64,000 nt of DNA from Strigops habroptila (lineage: Eukaryota; Chordata; Aves; Psittaciformes; Psittacidae): contig NC_044297.2 of NCBI RefSeq assembly GCF_004027225.2, positions 4,918,047-4,982,046 of the forward strand, given 5' to 3'. Below the pieces are notes generated by a model. The model was not told the DNA's origin. It saw only the letters and a program-made list of their open reading frames with translations, and made no database searches. A program made the translations under genes and the position numbers. Positions 26,611 through 38,598 of the stretch are shown piece after piece; positions within the stretch are counted from its first letter, which is position 1, and every line of letters begins with the position of its first letter.

Positions 26611-27238
26611 GCTCCGCTCCTGGCAGGGATCTTCGGGATGAGATGCTCCCCTCGCCCTCACTGGCATTTCAGCACAGGCAAGGGGCTGGAGCGGGGGGCT
26701 TATTCCTCCCTGCTGGCAGAATCCAGCTGCAGATCCCTCTCATACTGGGGTGGCAACTCGCAAGAGCAAGTGGGGCTTCACACCAGTCCTGCCGCCAGCA
26801 GCTCGTGCCCACTGTGTGCAGAGTGTTCTCCCTTTCCTCCACAAGAGCTGTTTACTGCTAAATAAAATGAGGCAGGGTTTAAAGTGCTCATCCCCAACTT
26901 TCTCCCTCCCGCCCTCTTCCTGTTCTCCTCTCTTAAAAGGAGCTTTATCCTTTGACTCTCCCATCCCCGCGGCTAGCCAGAACCCACTGCATCTCGGGGC
27001 AAGCAGGCAACCCACATCAGCAGGCAGGAAAACAGGGAGGAGGCCCGGCTTCTCCCGATAAGCCCATGGCAAAGCCAGGAATAGCAGCAAGGTCCCCGCA
27101 CGGGAGCAGCCCTACCAGGAGCAGGGAAAAGCCTCAGTCCCTGCCTTTGAAGAGCAGGGGGCTGGCAGCCGGCCCGGCCACACGGAGAGCTTGGGGTGTG
27201 CTGCGAGCCTCCCCTGCCAGCCCGGCCCACGGCCGGGA

Positions 27239-27422
27239 CCAGCACATCTGGGGAAGCAGGCACAGCTGGGTAGAGCAGATGTGCGCATCTGGATGGAGGA
27301 GGGATGCACATCAGCTGGGCAGAGCGGGCTTGCACATGTGGGTGGGCTGGTAAATGCATCTGGGTGGAGTGGGCACGCACATCTGGGCAGGTTGTGCTCG
27401 CACATCTGGGCAGACTAAGCAG
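27239..27422. repeat. Degenerate ~28-bp tandem repeat
   Basis: Units built on GCACATCTGGGCAGAGTGGG, about six copies of varying length. Confidence 0.8.
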
Positions 27423-28521
27423 GGGGAGCAGCCCCATGGCCTCGTGTTCCCCCCGACACACCCTGGGGTGCTTCTCCTTTGGCTTTTCCCTCCTCCTGTG
27501 AACCAAAGCACCCAAACCTGCCAAGTCACTGCCCAAAATCTTAGTCATTGTCTCCCTCCCATTGGGATATTCTTGGCTCTGGCTGCCAAGGTGGCGAGCC
27601 AGCCGTGGGGAGCTGATATCCAAGGACCACGAGCAGGCACTTGGCTTCCCGCTGGCCTCAGGCCACTCACAGGAGCCTGTCACTGTTGGTGACTCAGTGC
27701 AAAGCAGGTTTCTTGTTGGGGAAAGCAGAGCTTTGATCCCGAACATCCCAAACCAACCGTGTTCCCTGCATGCCCTTTTGCTTCCAGTTATCTGATGCAT
27801 CTCCCTTTTCTTTTTCGGGGTAATAAGTCCCAGGGCAGGTTGGGATGGAGGAGCCCTGGCAGGGCGCGTGTGTGGGCAGAACTGGAATAACGGGTGCTGT
27901 AGAAGAGAATTTAGGAGCGCTGGGGGGGGCCGGCTGGGAATAGCACAGCAGGTCAGGGGTGAGGTGGCTTGTGCAGGGATGGGATGTGGCCAGGGGTCTT
28001 GCCGTTGCCTCCTTGCCATTAATCGCATCCCAGTGGGATGGTTGGTGGTCTCGGCAAAGCCTCCCTCCTCCAGGGAAGCATCCCAGGACAGGGATGGGGA
28101 TTCAGGCACACCAGGTGATGGGGCGCCAGGCAGGAGTTTCGTTTCAGAGCAAAAGCACCACGATGGAGCAAAGCTTTGCCATGGGAATGCTGGTGCAAAT
28201 CACCATCATCCTCCACTGCCAGCCCCTTCCCACCCGGCATCATTCACCCTTCCTGAATACTGGAACTAAGGCTTTTAACGGGGCTCTTGTGGCTTTCCCA
28301 TTGTGGCACAGTCTGGATCACCGGTCTGGATCAGCAGTGTGCTCCTTCCCAGGAGAGGATCGCTCCCCAATGACCTCTGCAGGGAAAACACCCAAGATGT
28401 TGGAAACCAATTCCCTGGGGAGCAGTGGGTGCAGCCAGGGGGTGGCAGGAGGGGTCCGTCCCTCCATGTCCTTCTCGGGGGGGTCCTCTGGCATCTCACC
28501 CCTTTCTCCTTGTCTTTTCAG

Positions 28522-28567
28522 GGTGCGAATCTGAGGACTGGGGACGTCAAAGGGCACGTGCTGACGG
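28522..28567 (+). CDS. PEBP4: PEBP4, internal coding exon (antepenultimate found)
   Basis: This 46-nt exon is read in phase 0 as GANLRTGDVKGHVLT plus one extra base. It follows a pyrimidine-rich acceptor (tgtcttttcag) and is followed by a consensus donor GTAAGT at 28568. The peptide matches the PEBP4 segment just after the 'HWLVTDI' motif; the human counterpart, recalled from memory, is GADLKKGKIQGQELS. PEBP4 is a secreted or lysosomal member of the phosphatidylethanolamine-binding protein family, linked in mammals to MAPK/AKT signalling. The exon ends in phase 1, exactly what the next exon at 30089 needs. The exon carrying the ligand-pocket DPDAP and HWL motifs was not found upstream and probably lies before this window. 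Splice phases and the joined translation make the call firm despite the short length. Confidence 0.82.
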
Positions 28568-30088
28568 GTAAGTGCAGACCCCAACAGGGGGATGGGGTCT
28601 CCTGCTGGGAGCTGTGATGAGGTGGTGGCAGAGGTGGCTGGGACAGGCACCCCAAGACATGAGGGGGGACATGAGGGGCTCCCATGGGGCACAGCTGGGC
28701 CCTGTCTGAAATAGAAGCTGCTTTTTCTCTTGTTTTTCTAGAGGCAAAAGTGGTTTAGAAACTCCCCGGTGGTTGGAAGAGCTCCAAACCAGTGCAGAAA
28801 GCGGGGGGATACAATCAAAAAGAGAAACACAAGATAAAAGCGGGTGAATCCCAACAACTTCTGTGATGTTGCACGAACAAAGACTTTAAGTTCAAAACAA
28901 GCCAGACACGGCTCATGGAGCTTACATCCCAAGGGAATGAGGCTGGGGGTGACCGATGCTGGAGGAGCTTCAGCTGCTTGTCCCTTGGCACCGTGTCCTC
29001 CCATCCTCAATGCAGGGTGAGGGGTAGCTGCCAGCACCGTGCACCAGGGGGGTCTCTCCCCAGGGATGTCTGTTAATGGGAGGTCTTATAAAGTCAAATG
29101 GCTTCAACCTGCCAGAGGGGAGACTGAGATGAGCTCTGAGGCAGAAGCTCTTCCCTGTGAGGGTGCTGAGGCGCTGGCACAGGGTGCCCAGAGAAGCTGT
29201 GGCTGCCCCATCCCTGGCAGTGTTCAAGGCCAGGTTGGACACAGGGGCTTGGAGCAACCTGCTCTAGTGGAAGGTGTCCCTGCCTGGGGCAGGGGTTGGA
29301 GCTGGGGGAGCTTTAAGCTCCCTTCAACCCAAACCAGTCTGGGATGCTCTGATTCCACGACCTGGGCAGCTGTGTGCTGCTCGCTCCCACTTTAGCTGGC
29401 TGAGAGCTGGGGACGTGCCCACCTGCATGCAACATGTGCAGCAAGGGGAGGCATCAACCCCAAACTCCCAGCACCTGAGAACTGCTGCTTCGACCACAAA
29501 AGCATCAACCAAACTGGGTGCGGGAGGACTTCAAACACCGGCAGCTGGAGCCCAGCCAGGCCCCCAGCTCCCAGGGGGCAGCAGCAGGGTGAGGGGTGCT
29601 GGTCATGCACTAGTAGGGTGCTGGGGGTCTCAAGCTTGTCCCCCAGCAGATCCCTGCGGGGCCCTACCCAGGGGAGGCTGCACCCAGCACTGTGGGGATG
29701 AGGAGGGGGTATGGCAGGGATGAAGCAGGGATGGGAAGGGTGATGGAGGAGAGGTCAAGGTGCTCAGCACAGAGGTGAGGAGCACCCTGGGGCTCTCAGG
29801 TTGAAAGAGGAGGAAAGGCGGTGGCTGGCACGGTGGGAGGTTGGAGGTGGGTTAGTTCAGGAAAGGGAAAACAGGAGCTGGCCCCTGGGCAGATGGGGGG
29901 ATCCTGGCAGTGATAAGGGAAGGGGGTTTCAGGCTGCTCTTGCCCATCAAACGCCCAAGCTGCCCAGTGTTTTCTCCCTCCTGGTGCCCGGTGCTGAGTG
30001 GGAGAACTGATCCCAGCCTGGAGGGATGGGGTGGACCCATGGTTGTGGTGTGGAGAGGGATGCTCAGCGTTATCTTTTGCATCCCCAG
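28568..30088 (+). other. PEBP4 intron (1.5 kb)
   Basis: GT-AG intron bounded by GTAAGT and catccccag. It contains one + strand CR1 fragment (29097-29361); nothing else is recognised. Confidence 0.8.
29097..29361 (+). mobile_element. CR1 LINE 3' fragment in PEBP4 intron
   Basis: Starts at the ATGGCTTCAACCTGCCAGAG block and runs through the SINE-like 3' UTR to a degraded octamer end; same sense as PEBP4. Confidence 0.9.
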
Positions 30089-30205
30089 ATTACGTCCGTC
30101 CCACGCCTCCTCCCCTCAGCGGGTACCACCGCTACCAGCTCCTCCTGCACGAGCAGCCAGCGCACGAGGCCATCACCCTGAGCCCCGAGGAGCGGGTCTC
30201 ACTGG
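30089..30205 (+). CDS. PEBP4: PEBP4, penultimate coding exon (PEBP core, HRY motif)
   Basis: This 117-nt exon lies between acceptor ttgcatccccag (ending 30088) and donor GTAAGG (30206). It enters in phase 1, completing a D codon with the previous exon, and leaves in phase 1. The peptide begins DYVRPTPPPLSGYHRYQLLL. The P-x-P-P...G-x-HRY block is the hallmark of the phosphatidylethanolamine-binding fold, where it lines the anion-binding pocket. The second half (HEQPAHEAITLSPEERVSLG) aligns with the human PEBP4 stretch around 'YLQEGKVISLLPKENK', which differs from PEBP1. Together with the PEBP4-like flanking exons this makes PEBP4 rather than PEBP1 the assignment. Confidence 0.88.
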
Positions 30206-33200
30206 GTAAGGAGCAGCTGTGCCCTCACCCTGGTCCCGCACCATGTCCCAGAGGGAACGGGTAATGCCACGTGTTGGCACATTCCCCAAGTGTGATGCTG
30301 GGGATGCTCATTTGGTGCAAAGGGGTTTCAATTCCTTACACGGGACGTGGTTGGGGGGTTAAGTCCTTGGCAAAACGGCTGGTAACGGCCTGGCTAGCGG
30401 GATCGGAAGTGAGGAGAGATCTCGTGGGCTGTGAATTCCACCCAGTCCTTGCTGGAACCTCTTCCCCCCTGAGCCGCGGGAGTTTCATCACCTCGGAGGG
30501 CGCAGATAAGGATCACACGTGGAGATGGTTTAGCAAGGGATTGCTCAAACGCGGCTGACACAACGCTCACCAACTCCCAGCTCCCTCCACCCCGGCGCAG
30601 GGCTGCTGCCTCCCTAAGTGCTGCACGGCAAGGATGGAGGCAAGAAGCTGAGATCCCCCAGGACATGATGGGACCATTCCTGCTGCTTCATCCCGGATGG
30701 TTGCACCCTGCAGGACCCTGGCATGGGCAAGGCCCATGCAAAGGTGCTGGCACAGCAGGAGCACGGGGCACTGCAGCTCACGTGGCCTCAGCAAGGGAAA
30801 TTTCCCAACTTTCCCAGTGGGACCACATGAGCACGGCTCGGCAGGCAGGGCAGGTCGGTGCGTCTCGTCTGCGCCAGCCTGACTCACCCCTGCGCGCTCG
30901 TAACCAGCCCTGCACATGCCAAGGGACAACAGGCTCCTCTGGAGAGCTCGTCCCTGGACCCCTGTGCCAGGAGACACCCCAAATCTCACCCGGCACAGGG
31001 CTGCGATGCTCGTCCCATGGCCAGGCCGGGCTGCGGCTGCTGCTACGAGTCTCTCTGCGGGTTATCTCTGCCCTTCAGTTGCTTTCCAGCTCATTAGCTC
31101 AGCTTCTTAATGACATGCATTGAAGCCACCCCCCTGCCAGAGGAGTGGGGCATGTCCCTGTTCCCTTGTCCCTGGAGAGGTCAGAGGAGGGGGCTCCACT
31201 GTTGTCACCCAGAGCCAGGCACCCGCATCCCCATCGCAGCAGCCCAGGGCTGGGGATGGAGCTTGGAGCACTCACCATAAACCCTCTTATTAACAGGATG
31301 TGCAGCTCCAGCTCCCCAAGTCTCATACCCAAAGGGGTTCAGCCACCAGCTCCATGTGAAGATCCCCTCCATCCCTTTGTCCCTGATCTGTGCCCCATGT
31401 TGTCTCCATCCTATCCTCAAGTTTGTCAGCCCTCCCCAAGCTCCCTGGGAAAGACCCGTTGAAACAGCAGCGGATGTTTTCTCCCCAGCATCCGATGCCT
31501 GAGCATCATCGTTTCAGTGGAGGCTGTTATTTAAGTAGTTGGTTGAAGCTTATTTTTAACCATTTCACTGCTGCCTCACAGGCTTGGCCTGTCCAGTTAG
31601 TGTCCCCTTTAATTCTGAGGGCACGAGCCCTGAAAGCAGCCAAAGGATGAGATTTTGGTGTCTCGAGGGTTTTAAATAAATCCATCCCCAAGGACCACAG
31701 TGGGACAAACACCATTGAGCCAGTGGCACATCCAGCCCCTGTGGTGCGAAGGAGAAAGGAGAAAATGCCTTTGGTAGAACATGAAAACAAAGGGGATGCT
31801 GACTCTGACCCCAACAGACCATGAGTGAGGAACTCATCCAGCTCCTCCACAGCTCTGCCTTGGTCCTCTCCTCCTGTGGTACAAGAGATGCAGTGCGCAG
31901 CCTTGCTTGGGCTTTTCCATCCCTCTTGGCTTTAAACCAGCCCCTTCTCATTGCTTTTATTTTGCCCTACAGCTGGTGGCAGGGGTATCTCCACCTCACC
32001 TGAGATCGAGGTGCCCATCATCACCCAGAGCTAACCCCCCAGAGGGAGGGATGTCCTGACCGGAGCACCCGGGATGCATCCTGCATCCCTGTGCTGCGCA
32101 TCGCCAGCGCTGTGCCATGCATCCCTCCCTCTGGCAGCTTTCCCACTGCTGGGGGAGACCACAGAGCTCCATGAGAGTGTTTCTCTCGCTGCTCAGCTCA
32201 CAGAGAAGCTCCCTCCTGGCGCCTCAAGGGTGAAGCAGGAATGGCGCTGGGACAAGCCGGGCTGAAGCAGGGACCGCGGTGTGTGCCAGGCGGGATGGCA
32301 GGAGCTCAGCAGTGGAGCCAGGAGGCCGAAGCCTCCAGAAGAGGGCACTAAACCAGGACCTGCCCGTTCGAACCCTCTCCTGCTCCTCGGGAAGCTCCCT
32401 GGGGAATAAAAGCCGAGGGGTGATGGCCAGTATGGAAAATAAATCAGTGCTGCTGCTTCACAGCGCCGGCAGCTCGCAAGGAGTGAGGATGGCTCCGTGC
32501 TGGCTCTGGTGCCCACCCTGCCGTGGGGATGGCACCATCGGGTGCTGTGCCCAAGGGTGCCCGGGCCGGCAGTGGCGCAGGGGAAGGAGGGCTGCAGCAC
32601 CCCGCTGGTGTCCCCACAGCAGGGTGACAGTGGTGAAACGGGCTGTTAACAGCAGAGGTGTTTCTCCAGGGTGTCTCTTGAGCAAAGAGACTTGTTTCAT
32701 CAGGAAAAATCCAAACATCTGATCCTTCTCCTGATCAATCCCTGCACCAGCCGCCTCTCGCCCTGTGGCCTCAGGCAAAGAACCCTCTTGGAGCCTCAGT
32801 TTCTCCACCGCTGTTTCACTCCACGTTCTGGCTGTGCAGCAGCTTTGTCACTGAGCACCAGCTCTGTCCCCGCTTGGGACCCACGATGAAGACCCGTGGG
32901 GTGTCCCCGAGGCTGCCAGGCGCTGGTGGCGGTGCAGAGCTCTTCCTCCCAGGCCAGGAGGGTTACCAGAGTGTTTGTGTTTTGGCGAGATGCAAGATAA
33001 CAGCTTGTGGTGTGCAGAATGTCAGAGGCGCCCGGCGCATCCCCAGGCACCAGCACCCGCTGCGCAGGGAAACCCCCCGGGCTGGGGGAATTCAGGCACC
33101 AGGAGAACCCCGGCCATGGGGGGGCCACGGTGGAGATGGGACCATCCACAGCCCATGGGAGACTGCTCATTGTCCACCTCCTGCCTTTCCTTTGTGGGAA

Positions 33201-36044
33201 CTTTAATTAACACAAGATCATGAGGGTTAATTGTACCCGATGAGCGGTTCTGCTCCTCCCTCCTTGCTGTGTCCCGGTGCTGGATGCCCACCAGCCCTGG
33301 GGAACATGTGGAGATGCTCCCCAGCATCCCCAAACCTCCTCCTTCCCTGGAAAGACGTTTTACAACTGGGAATGGCCTTTTGCCTCCGAGAGATGTTGGG
33401 AAGCAGAGAGTCCTTTGGGCACCAGGCGCTGGGGATGAGCCCGGCCAGCCGCCCTTCCCATGGCTCCATCCCTCTCCATCACATCAGGGCTGCAGCATTG
33501 ACTCATGAGCCGACCTTGTGCGCCTCCGATCCACCCAGCTGGAAAATCGGGTTGGACTGGGCCCCATGGGGAGGGAAAGGCTGCGGCTGGGACGGGAGGA
33601 AGCGAAGGGCTGCGGGGAGCACCCGCTCCCAGCCCCAGTCCCCGGGTGTCAGTTAATGGTGACCAAGCAGCCAGTGGCCTCCCGCCTACCTCTGCTGGGA
33701 CATCATTAATCTTGGTGGGAAAGCATCAGGGCTCCTCTCAGCCCCGCTGATGAGACTGATAAATTATGGCTGGCAACACTGTGGGTGCGTGAGGAGGGGG
33801 GGACTGGTCGTTTTGGGGGGGTGAAACAGCCCATGCACCCATTGCCTGCGAGGCCGGAGGGTCCCTGAGCTCCCCAAGCCCCACAGCAACCTCGTGCCTC
33901 AGTTTCCCCTTGTGGTGCTCAGGGATCAGGGTGTCAGTGGGTGCTCCTCTTCCTCTGGCGGGTGCTCAGATAAGAGCCAAGCACGATGATATAATCCTCT
34001 GGGAAACAAGCTCGAAAACGGACCAAGCCATGGATGAAACGTCGTATTGTTTTGTGGGGATGGTGGCACCGTGACCTCGGCTCCCGGCCGGTCCCAGCTC
34101 CATGGTCCCAGTGACTCACAGTCCCCAGTGCTGTGGATGGCTTGCAGAGGGATGTCACCCTGTGCCAGGGATGCAGGACGCACGCAGGATGGGACACCTG
34201 GTTTGAGGATGCACCCAAGGTGTTGGATTTGGCGTGGGGACCCCCAGGGCTGGTACCCACCCGCTGCATCACCCGGGGCTTCCCCTGTGGCCAGTCCCTG
34301 CTCCCGCAAAGGGCCGGGCACAGCGGGTGCGATGGCGGGTAGGAAAGTAGGTCAGGAAAAACCCCAGCCCCACACACGGCAGCGAGAGCCGGGGCTGGTG
34401 CCTGCAGCCCTGCGGCAGCTCTGCCTCCCCCTTTCATCCACAGCCCTCCCGAGGCCTCGCCAACATCAGTGACAGCCCCAGCACCCCGGGGAGCCGGGGG
34501 GAGCCGCGTCTCGCTCTCACCCCGGTCCCACCGGCACCGGCTGCTCCCTCTGCGGCTTTCCCAGTGCTTTGAAACCCAGCGGATGAAAGGCTGTGGGTGC
34601 AGTGGGAGCATCCCACCCCCCGAGACCCTTTCCCCTGGTGCTGCGCTCGTCAGCACCCCCGGGGATGGAGGGAACGGGGGATGGATCGAGACCCCGAAGC
34701 GAGCGGCTCCCTCCTTGCCAGGGGTGTTGTGTGGGGATGGTGTGTTTGTGGCACACGCTGGGACACGATGGCCATCACCGTGTCCATTGCCTGGCTTGGC
34801 AGTGGTGCTGGCAAACCCAAAGCACCCTCAGGGTCCTGTGTGTGGGCATCTCCCCCACCTTGGATTTGGGATGCAGCAATGAGCCAAAGCTGATGGAAGC
34901 GTGGCTCCATGCCCTGGCTGGTGACCCCAGTGTGGCACATTGGGACTATCCTTGCCCTCAGCTTGGTTTGAGTCCTCAATGGGTGTCTGTGATGATGTGG
35001 GGAGATCTGGGACCCCCCCAGCCACGCACAACTCATGCATCTCAACATTTCCTCCCAGCGGGATGCAGGGTCCAGCCTGAGCATCCTGGGATCTCCTTCC
35101 CAAGCACTGGAGCATCTCCTGGGCCACATCCTCTTCCAGCTTCGGAGGTTGCACAGCGCAATACCAGCACCAGTAGCATCTGCAGAGCCCATCAGGGGCT
35201 TTTTGGCTGTGAAGTGCCCCAGTGCTGGAGGCGGGGGGCACGCAGGGGGAGCTGGGCTCTGCTGGCACCCCAAAACCCCATCACCCTGTGCGGGTGAGGC
35301 AGCAGCTCTGGTTTTGCTCATCACTTTGCAAGAGCAAAGGGGATGGTTTGCTCCAGCTGGGGCTGAGATGTGGAGGCAGATAAGGGCCGCCAGTGTGCAG
35401 CGTGACATTCAAGAGCCGTGCCAGGAAGAGGAGAGGAGGGAGGAGGGTTTCACATAAACACTGGGCCCCTTTCCCCTGCCCTGTGCCGCCGCAGCGGGTC
35501 CCATCCAGGGTCCCACCACCAGAAGTGGCAGCGTGGGCTGCTTGGGTCCCCAGGGAAAGCCCCTCTGGCCCGGGAGGAGGATGCTTCACCGGCCACAAGC
35601 CAGACCCACGCCTGGCGCTGAACCCTGGCAGGGCGCAGGGGGATTGCACAAGGGAATCCATCCTGCCCACAGCCCCAGGGAAGGATTCCTGCCGCCAGCC
35701 ATGAGCTGTCCCCGGACCTCCAGCATCCTCGGGTCAGGGCAGGCAGCAGAGGAAGGGGGTCAGGAATTGTTGGGCTGCTTGGCTCAGTGCATGCGAGTGA
35801 AGGGGCTGGGGAGCTCCTGCTGTCTCCCCCATGTATTTCCAAGCACCTCAGGATGGGCTCGTGGGAAGCAATGGGAAGATCTGCTCCAAAGGGGGGGCAC
35901 AAGAGGAGCCAACACCATTTACCCCCCAGGGATGCCCATGGCTCCTGCCCTCCTTTCCCTCTTGCCCCGGCACGCATCCAGCCCCGCAGCACCCCCTGCT
36001 CTGGCTGCCTCCATCCCTGCTCACTCCTGCCCCTCTCTCCTCAG
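30206..36044 (+). other. PEBP4 last intron (5.8 kb)
   Basis: GT-AG intron. It is GC-rich with no CR1 copy or long repeat that I can see. Small TTAATT-type AT-rich spots lie at 33200-33230 and 33700-33765. No coding signal. Confidence 0.75.
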
Positions 36045-36136
36045 GCTCCTGGGCGATGGAGAGCTTCGTGAAGCAGTTCCGCCTGGGCTCACCAGTGGCC
36101 TCCACACAGTTCCTCACCAAGTACCACCAGGATTAG
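36045..36136 (+). CDS. PEBP4: PEBP4, terminal coding exon with stop
   Basis: The acceptor ctctcctcag ends at 36044. The exon completes a G codon and then reads SWAMESFVKQFRLGSPVAST, followed by QFLTKYHQD and TAG at 36134-36136. This matches the C-terminal PEBP helix of PEBP4 (human, from memory, [20 protein letters not shown]...NYQD). The three exons together encode 84 residues of the C-terminal half. Human PEBP4 continues about 25 residues past this point in a polar, lysine-rich tail; here translation stops directly after the QD pair, so the tail is absent. The UTR continues to the AATAAA at 36459. The previous intron is 5.8 kb. Confidence 0.88.
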
Positions 36137-36480
36137 CTCTGGCCGTTGTGCCCTTCCCCCGTGCAGCTGCATCCCCTTCCCTGCATCCCAGAGCCACATC
36201 TGGGACCCACCGAGGATGCACCCGCCCTTCTCCCAGCCCAGACTGAGAACAGAAACCCAGCCCCTCCGCTTCCCAAAGCCGGGAGAACCCCCTCATCCCC
36301 TCCGAAGGTAACATCCCAAACGGTGTCCTGGCTCGCCTGGGTGTCCCGGGAAGGCGGCATCACCCTCTTCTCCTCCCCTCGCCCCATTTCTGGCCTGACC
36401 CCCAGCATGTCCCTCCTGCACCTTGGGGGTCTCATGCCTTAATGCCTGCAGCTTTCAGAATAAACCATGAGCGGATGGAG
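36137..36480 (+). other. PEBP4: PEBP4 3' UTR
   Basis: About 340 bases of GC-rich untranslated sequence run from the TAG stop to the predicted cleavage site just after AATAAA. No other hexamer occurs in between, so a single short 3' UTR is likely. The downstream boundary is an estimate. Confidence 0.6.
36459..36464 (+). terminator. Poly(A) signal AATAAA of PEBP4
   Basis: A canonical AATAAA lies 323 bases after the PEBP4 stop and is followed about 20-35 bases later by a GT-rich stretch (ggccgtgtgggatccttgtg), the usual order of cleavage elements. A CR1 fragment begins roughly 70 bases further on. Confidence 0.75.
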
Positions 36481-36547
36481 TGCACGGGGCCGTGTGGGAT
36501 CCTTGTGGGCAGTGAGCACGGGGTGATGCTGGGCCAGCACCGGGACA

Positions 36548-36945
36548 GGCTGAGAGAGCTGGGCTGGGGCAGCCTGGAGAAGAGAAGGCTCCTGAAGGGG
36601 AGACCTTAGAGCAGCTCCAGTGCCTAAAGGGGCTGCAGGAAACCTGGAGAGGGGCTTTGGACAAGGGCCTGTAGGGCCAGGACAAGGGGAATGGCTTTAA
36701 CCTGCCAGAGGGGAGATGGAGATGAGCTCTGAGGCAGAAGTTGTTCCCTGTGAGGGTGCTGAGGCGCTGGCACAGACTTTTCCCAGAGGAGCTGTGGCTG
36801 CCCCATCCCTGGCAGTGTTCAAGGCCAGGTTGGACACAGGGGCTTGGAGCAACCTGCTCTAGTGGAAGGTGTCCCTGCCCGGGGCAGGGGTTGGAGCTGG
36901 GGGAGCTTTAAGGTCCCTCCAACACAAACCAGGCTGGGATTGTAC
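36548..36945 (+). mobile_element. CR1 LINE 3' fragment just beyond PEBP4
   Basis: GACAGGCTGAGAGAGCTGGG to CCAACACAAACC plus a decayed end. It begins about 85 bases after the PEBP4 AATAAA and shares the ACAGACTTTTCCCAGAG variant with the copy at 2640. Confidence 0.92.
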
Positions 36946-37949
36946 AAACCTGGTTGCTTTGGGGTCCGCGCACAGCAGCCCCCCCGCAGACCCCCACAGG
37001 CGATGCCGGGCAGGGCCCGGTGCCCCCCGGGGCTGCGGCGCTGGAGCAGGACGGTGGTCACGCCGGGTGGCAGCGTGGGAACCGGGCCTGGCTCCAGCCC
37101 TGCCCTGCCCTTGCCCTCACTCGCTGCCTCAACCCGCTCCTCTTGGAAAGCAGAACCGGAACTCAAGCCATAAGGAAGGGCTCTGCCTACTGGCCACTTG
37201 GCTGGGCCTCCCCTTTAATTACCGCCTTAATTAGGCTTTCATCTAACACTGGGTTTTCTCGGAGGCTCGGCTTCACCTGCCTGCAGAACCTCCTTGCAGC
37301 GTGTCCTTGGTGGCTACGCTGTGACAAAGGTGCTTTTGTCCTGCCAGAGCCAGGAGCACTGTGAACAAACCACAGGGAGCAAGATCCGGGATGGGGGTTA
37401 TTGTGCAGGCAAGGGGAAACTGAGGCACGAGGGACTTGCTCATGGCCATGTAGCATCGTTTAGAGGGGATGGCGATGCTCCTGCTGCTGCATCTCACCCC
37501 TGCATTGGTCCATGGGTCCATCCCAGTGCAACCAGTTGCTGATGCAAGAGAGAAAATAGGTCTGTGCTGTCCCCTTCTTGCTTCCTCTCTGGTTCCTGGG
37601 CAGTGAGAGTGGCTTTAACTCCTTGCTGGGGGGGTTAAACGTGTCCGGGACTTTCCCTGCAGCAGGAAATGGCTGTTTACTGAACCACACACATCGCGTG
37701 GGTCCTGCAGAGCTCTGTCAGCCTCGCAAGGGAAGCGCCAGGGTGATGGGAATGGGCTGCAAGGTGTGAAGGAGGATGCAGGAGCCGGGTCCCGGCTCAG
37801 CCCGGCTCCTCGGCGCTGCAGGAGACAGCGGGAAGGAGACCAACAGATAAAGGAAGCTCGGTAACATACCGCAGCCCAGGGAAAAAACACAGCCCCGGCT
37901 TGCCATGGCTCTAAGATTAGCAGCAGAGGAAATGACACTGAGAGATGTC

Positions 37950-38230
37950 ATGGAAGTCTGCTAAAGTTGGATTGCTCCTGCTCCTTTTCTATACTTACCC
38001 TCCATTGAGGGTGTAATTGGGCCGTTAGGTTAATGCGAGGGACTGGTGTAAATGAGAGGTCATGCTTTGTTGACATCCTGCAGTCCAACTATAGTCATCC
38101 TTCCCTCCCTGCCCTTAATGCCTTGTGGCTGCTCTGTTTATTTTTGGTGGAAGGGGAGAGAAAAGGCAATCGGATGTTTATCCTTCTAGGAAATTAGCAC
38201 CATCATTCCCGGGCTTAATTTGAGCTGCAG
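37950..38230. other. AT-rich intergenic island
   Basis: GGTGTAATTGGGCCGTTAGG, GTAAATGAGAGGTCATG and GGGCTTAATTTGAGC; non-coding, between PEBP4 and EGR3. Confidence 0.3.
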
Positions 38231-38288
38231 AGGAGAGCAGTTGAGAGCTCGCTGTGAGCCCAAGCTGAGCCTCTTCCCTTTGTGGCGC

Positions 38289-38598
38289 TGATGGGAATGG
38301 GGATGAAGAATGGGGATGGGGATGGGCATGGGAATGGAGAATACAGATGAGGATGGAGATGGGAACGGAGATGGAGATGAGGGTGGGAATGGGAATTGGA
38401 ATTGGAATGGGATGAGGATGGGGATGGCATGGGGAACAAGGATCGGGATGAGGATGAAGCTGAGGGTGGGAATGAAGATGAAGATGGGGAGAGTGATGGG
38501 AATGGGGATGAGGATGGGGATAGGGATGAGACGGGGATGGAGCTGCAGATGGGGACAGGGCTGGAGATGGAGCTGGGGACAGGGATGGGGATGGTCCA
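38289..38598. repeat. GATGGG-type hexamer repeat
   Basis: Over 300 bases of GGGATG, GGAATG and GAGGATG hexamer variants, purine-rich on the + strand; the matching minus-strand ORFs (PHPHP/PIPIP) are artefacts of the repeat. Confidence 0.92.

Larger units (their letters stand above)
1..28521 (+). other. Probable large PEBP4 intron (no coding exon seen)
   Basis: No exon with PEBP motifs (DPDAP, HWLV) or any other recognisable gene was found on either strand. ORFs here are short, lack family motifs and overlap repeats. The PEBP4 exon at 28522 starts after a good acceptor, so the upstream part should be intron. Apart from the repeats and AT-rich islands listed separately, the sequence is ordinary GC-rich avian non-coding DNA. 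Confidence 0.6.

Noticed and set aside
26973-28109. 378-codon minus-strand ORF
   Set aside because: It runs through a tandem repeat (27.24-27.42 kb) and has no recognisable domain or splice support.
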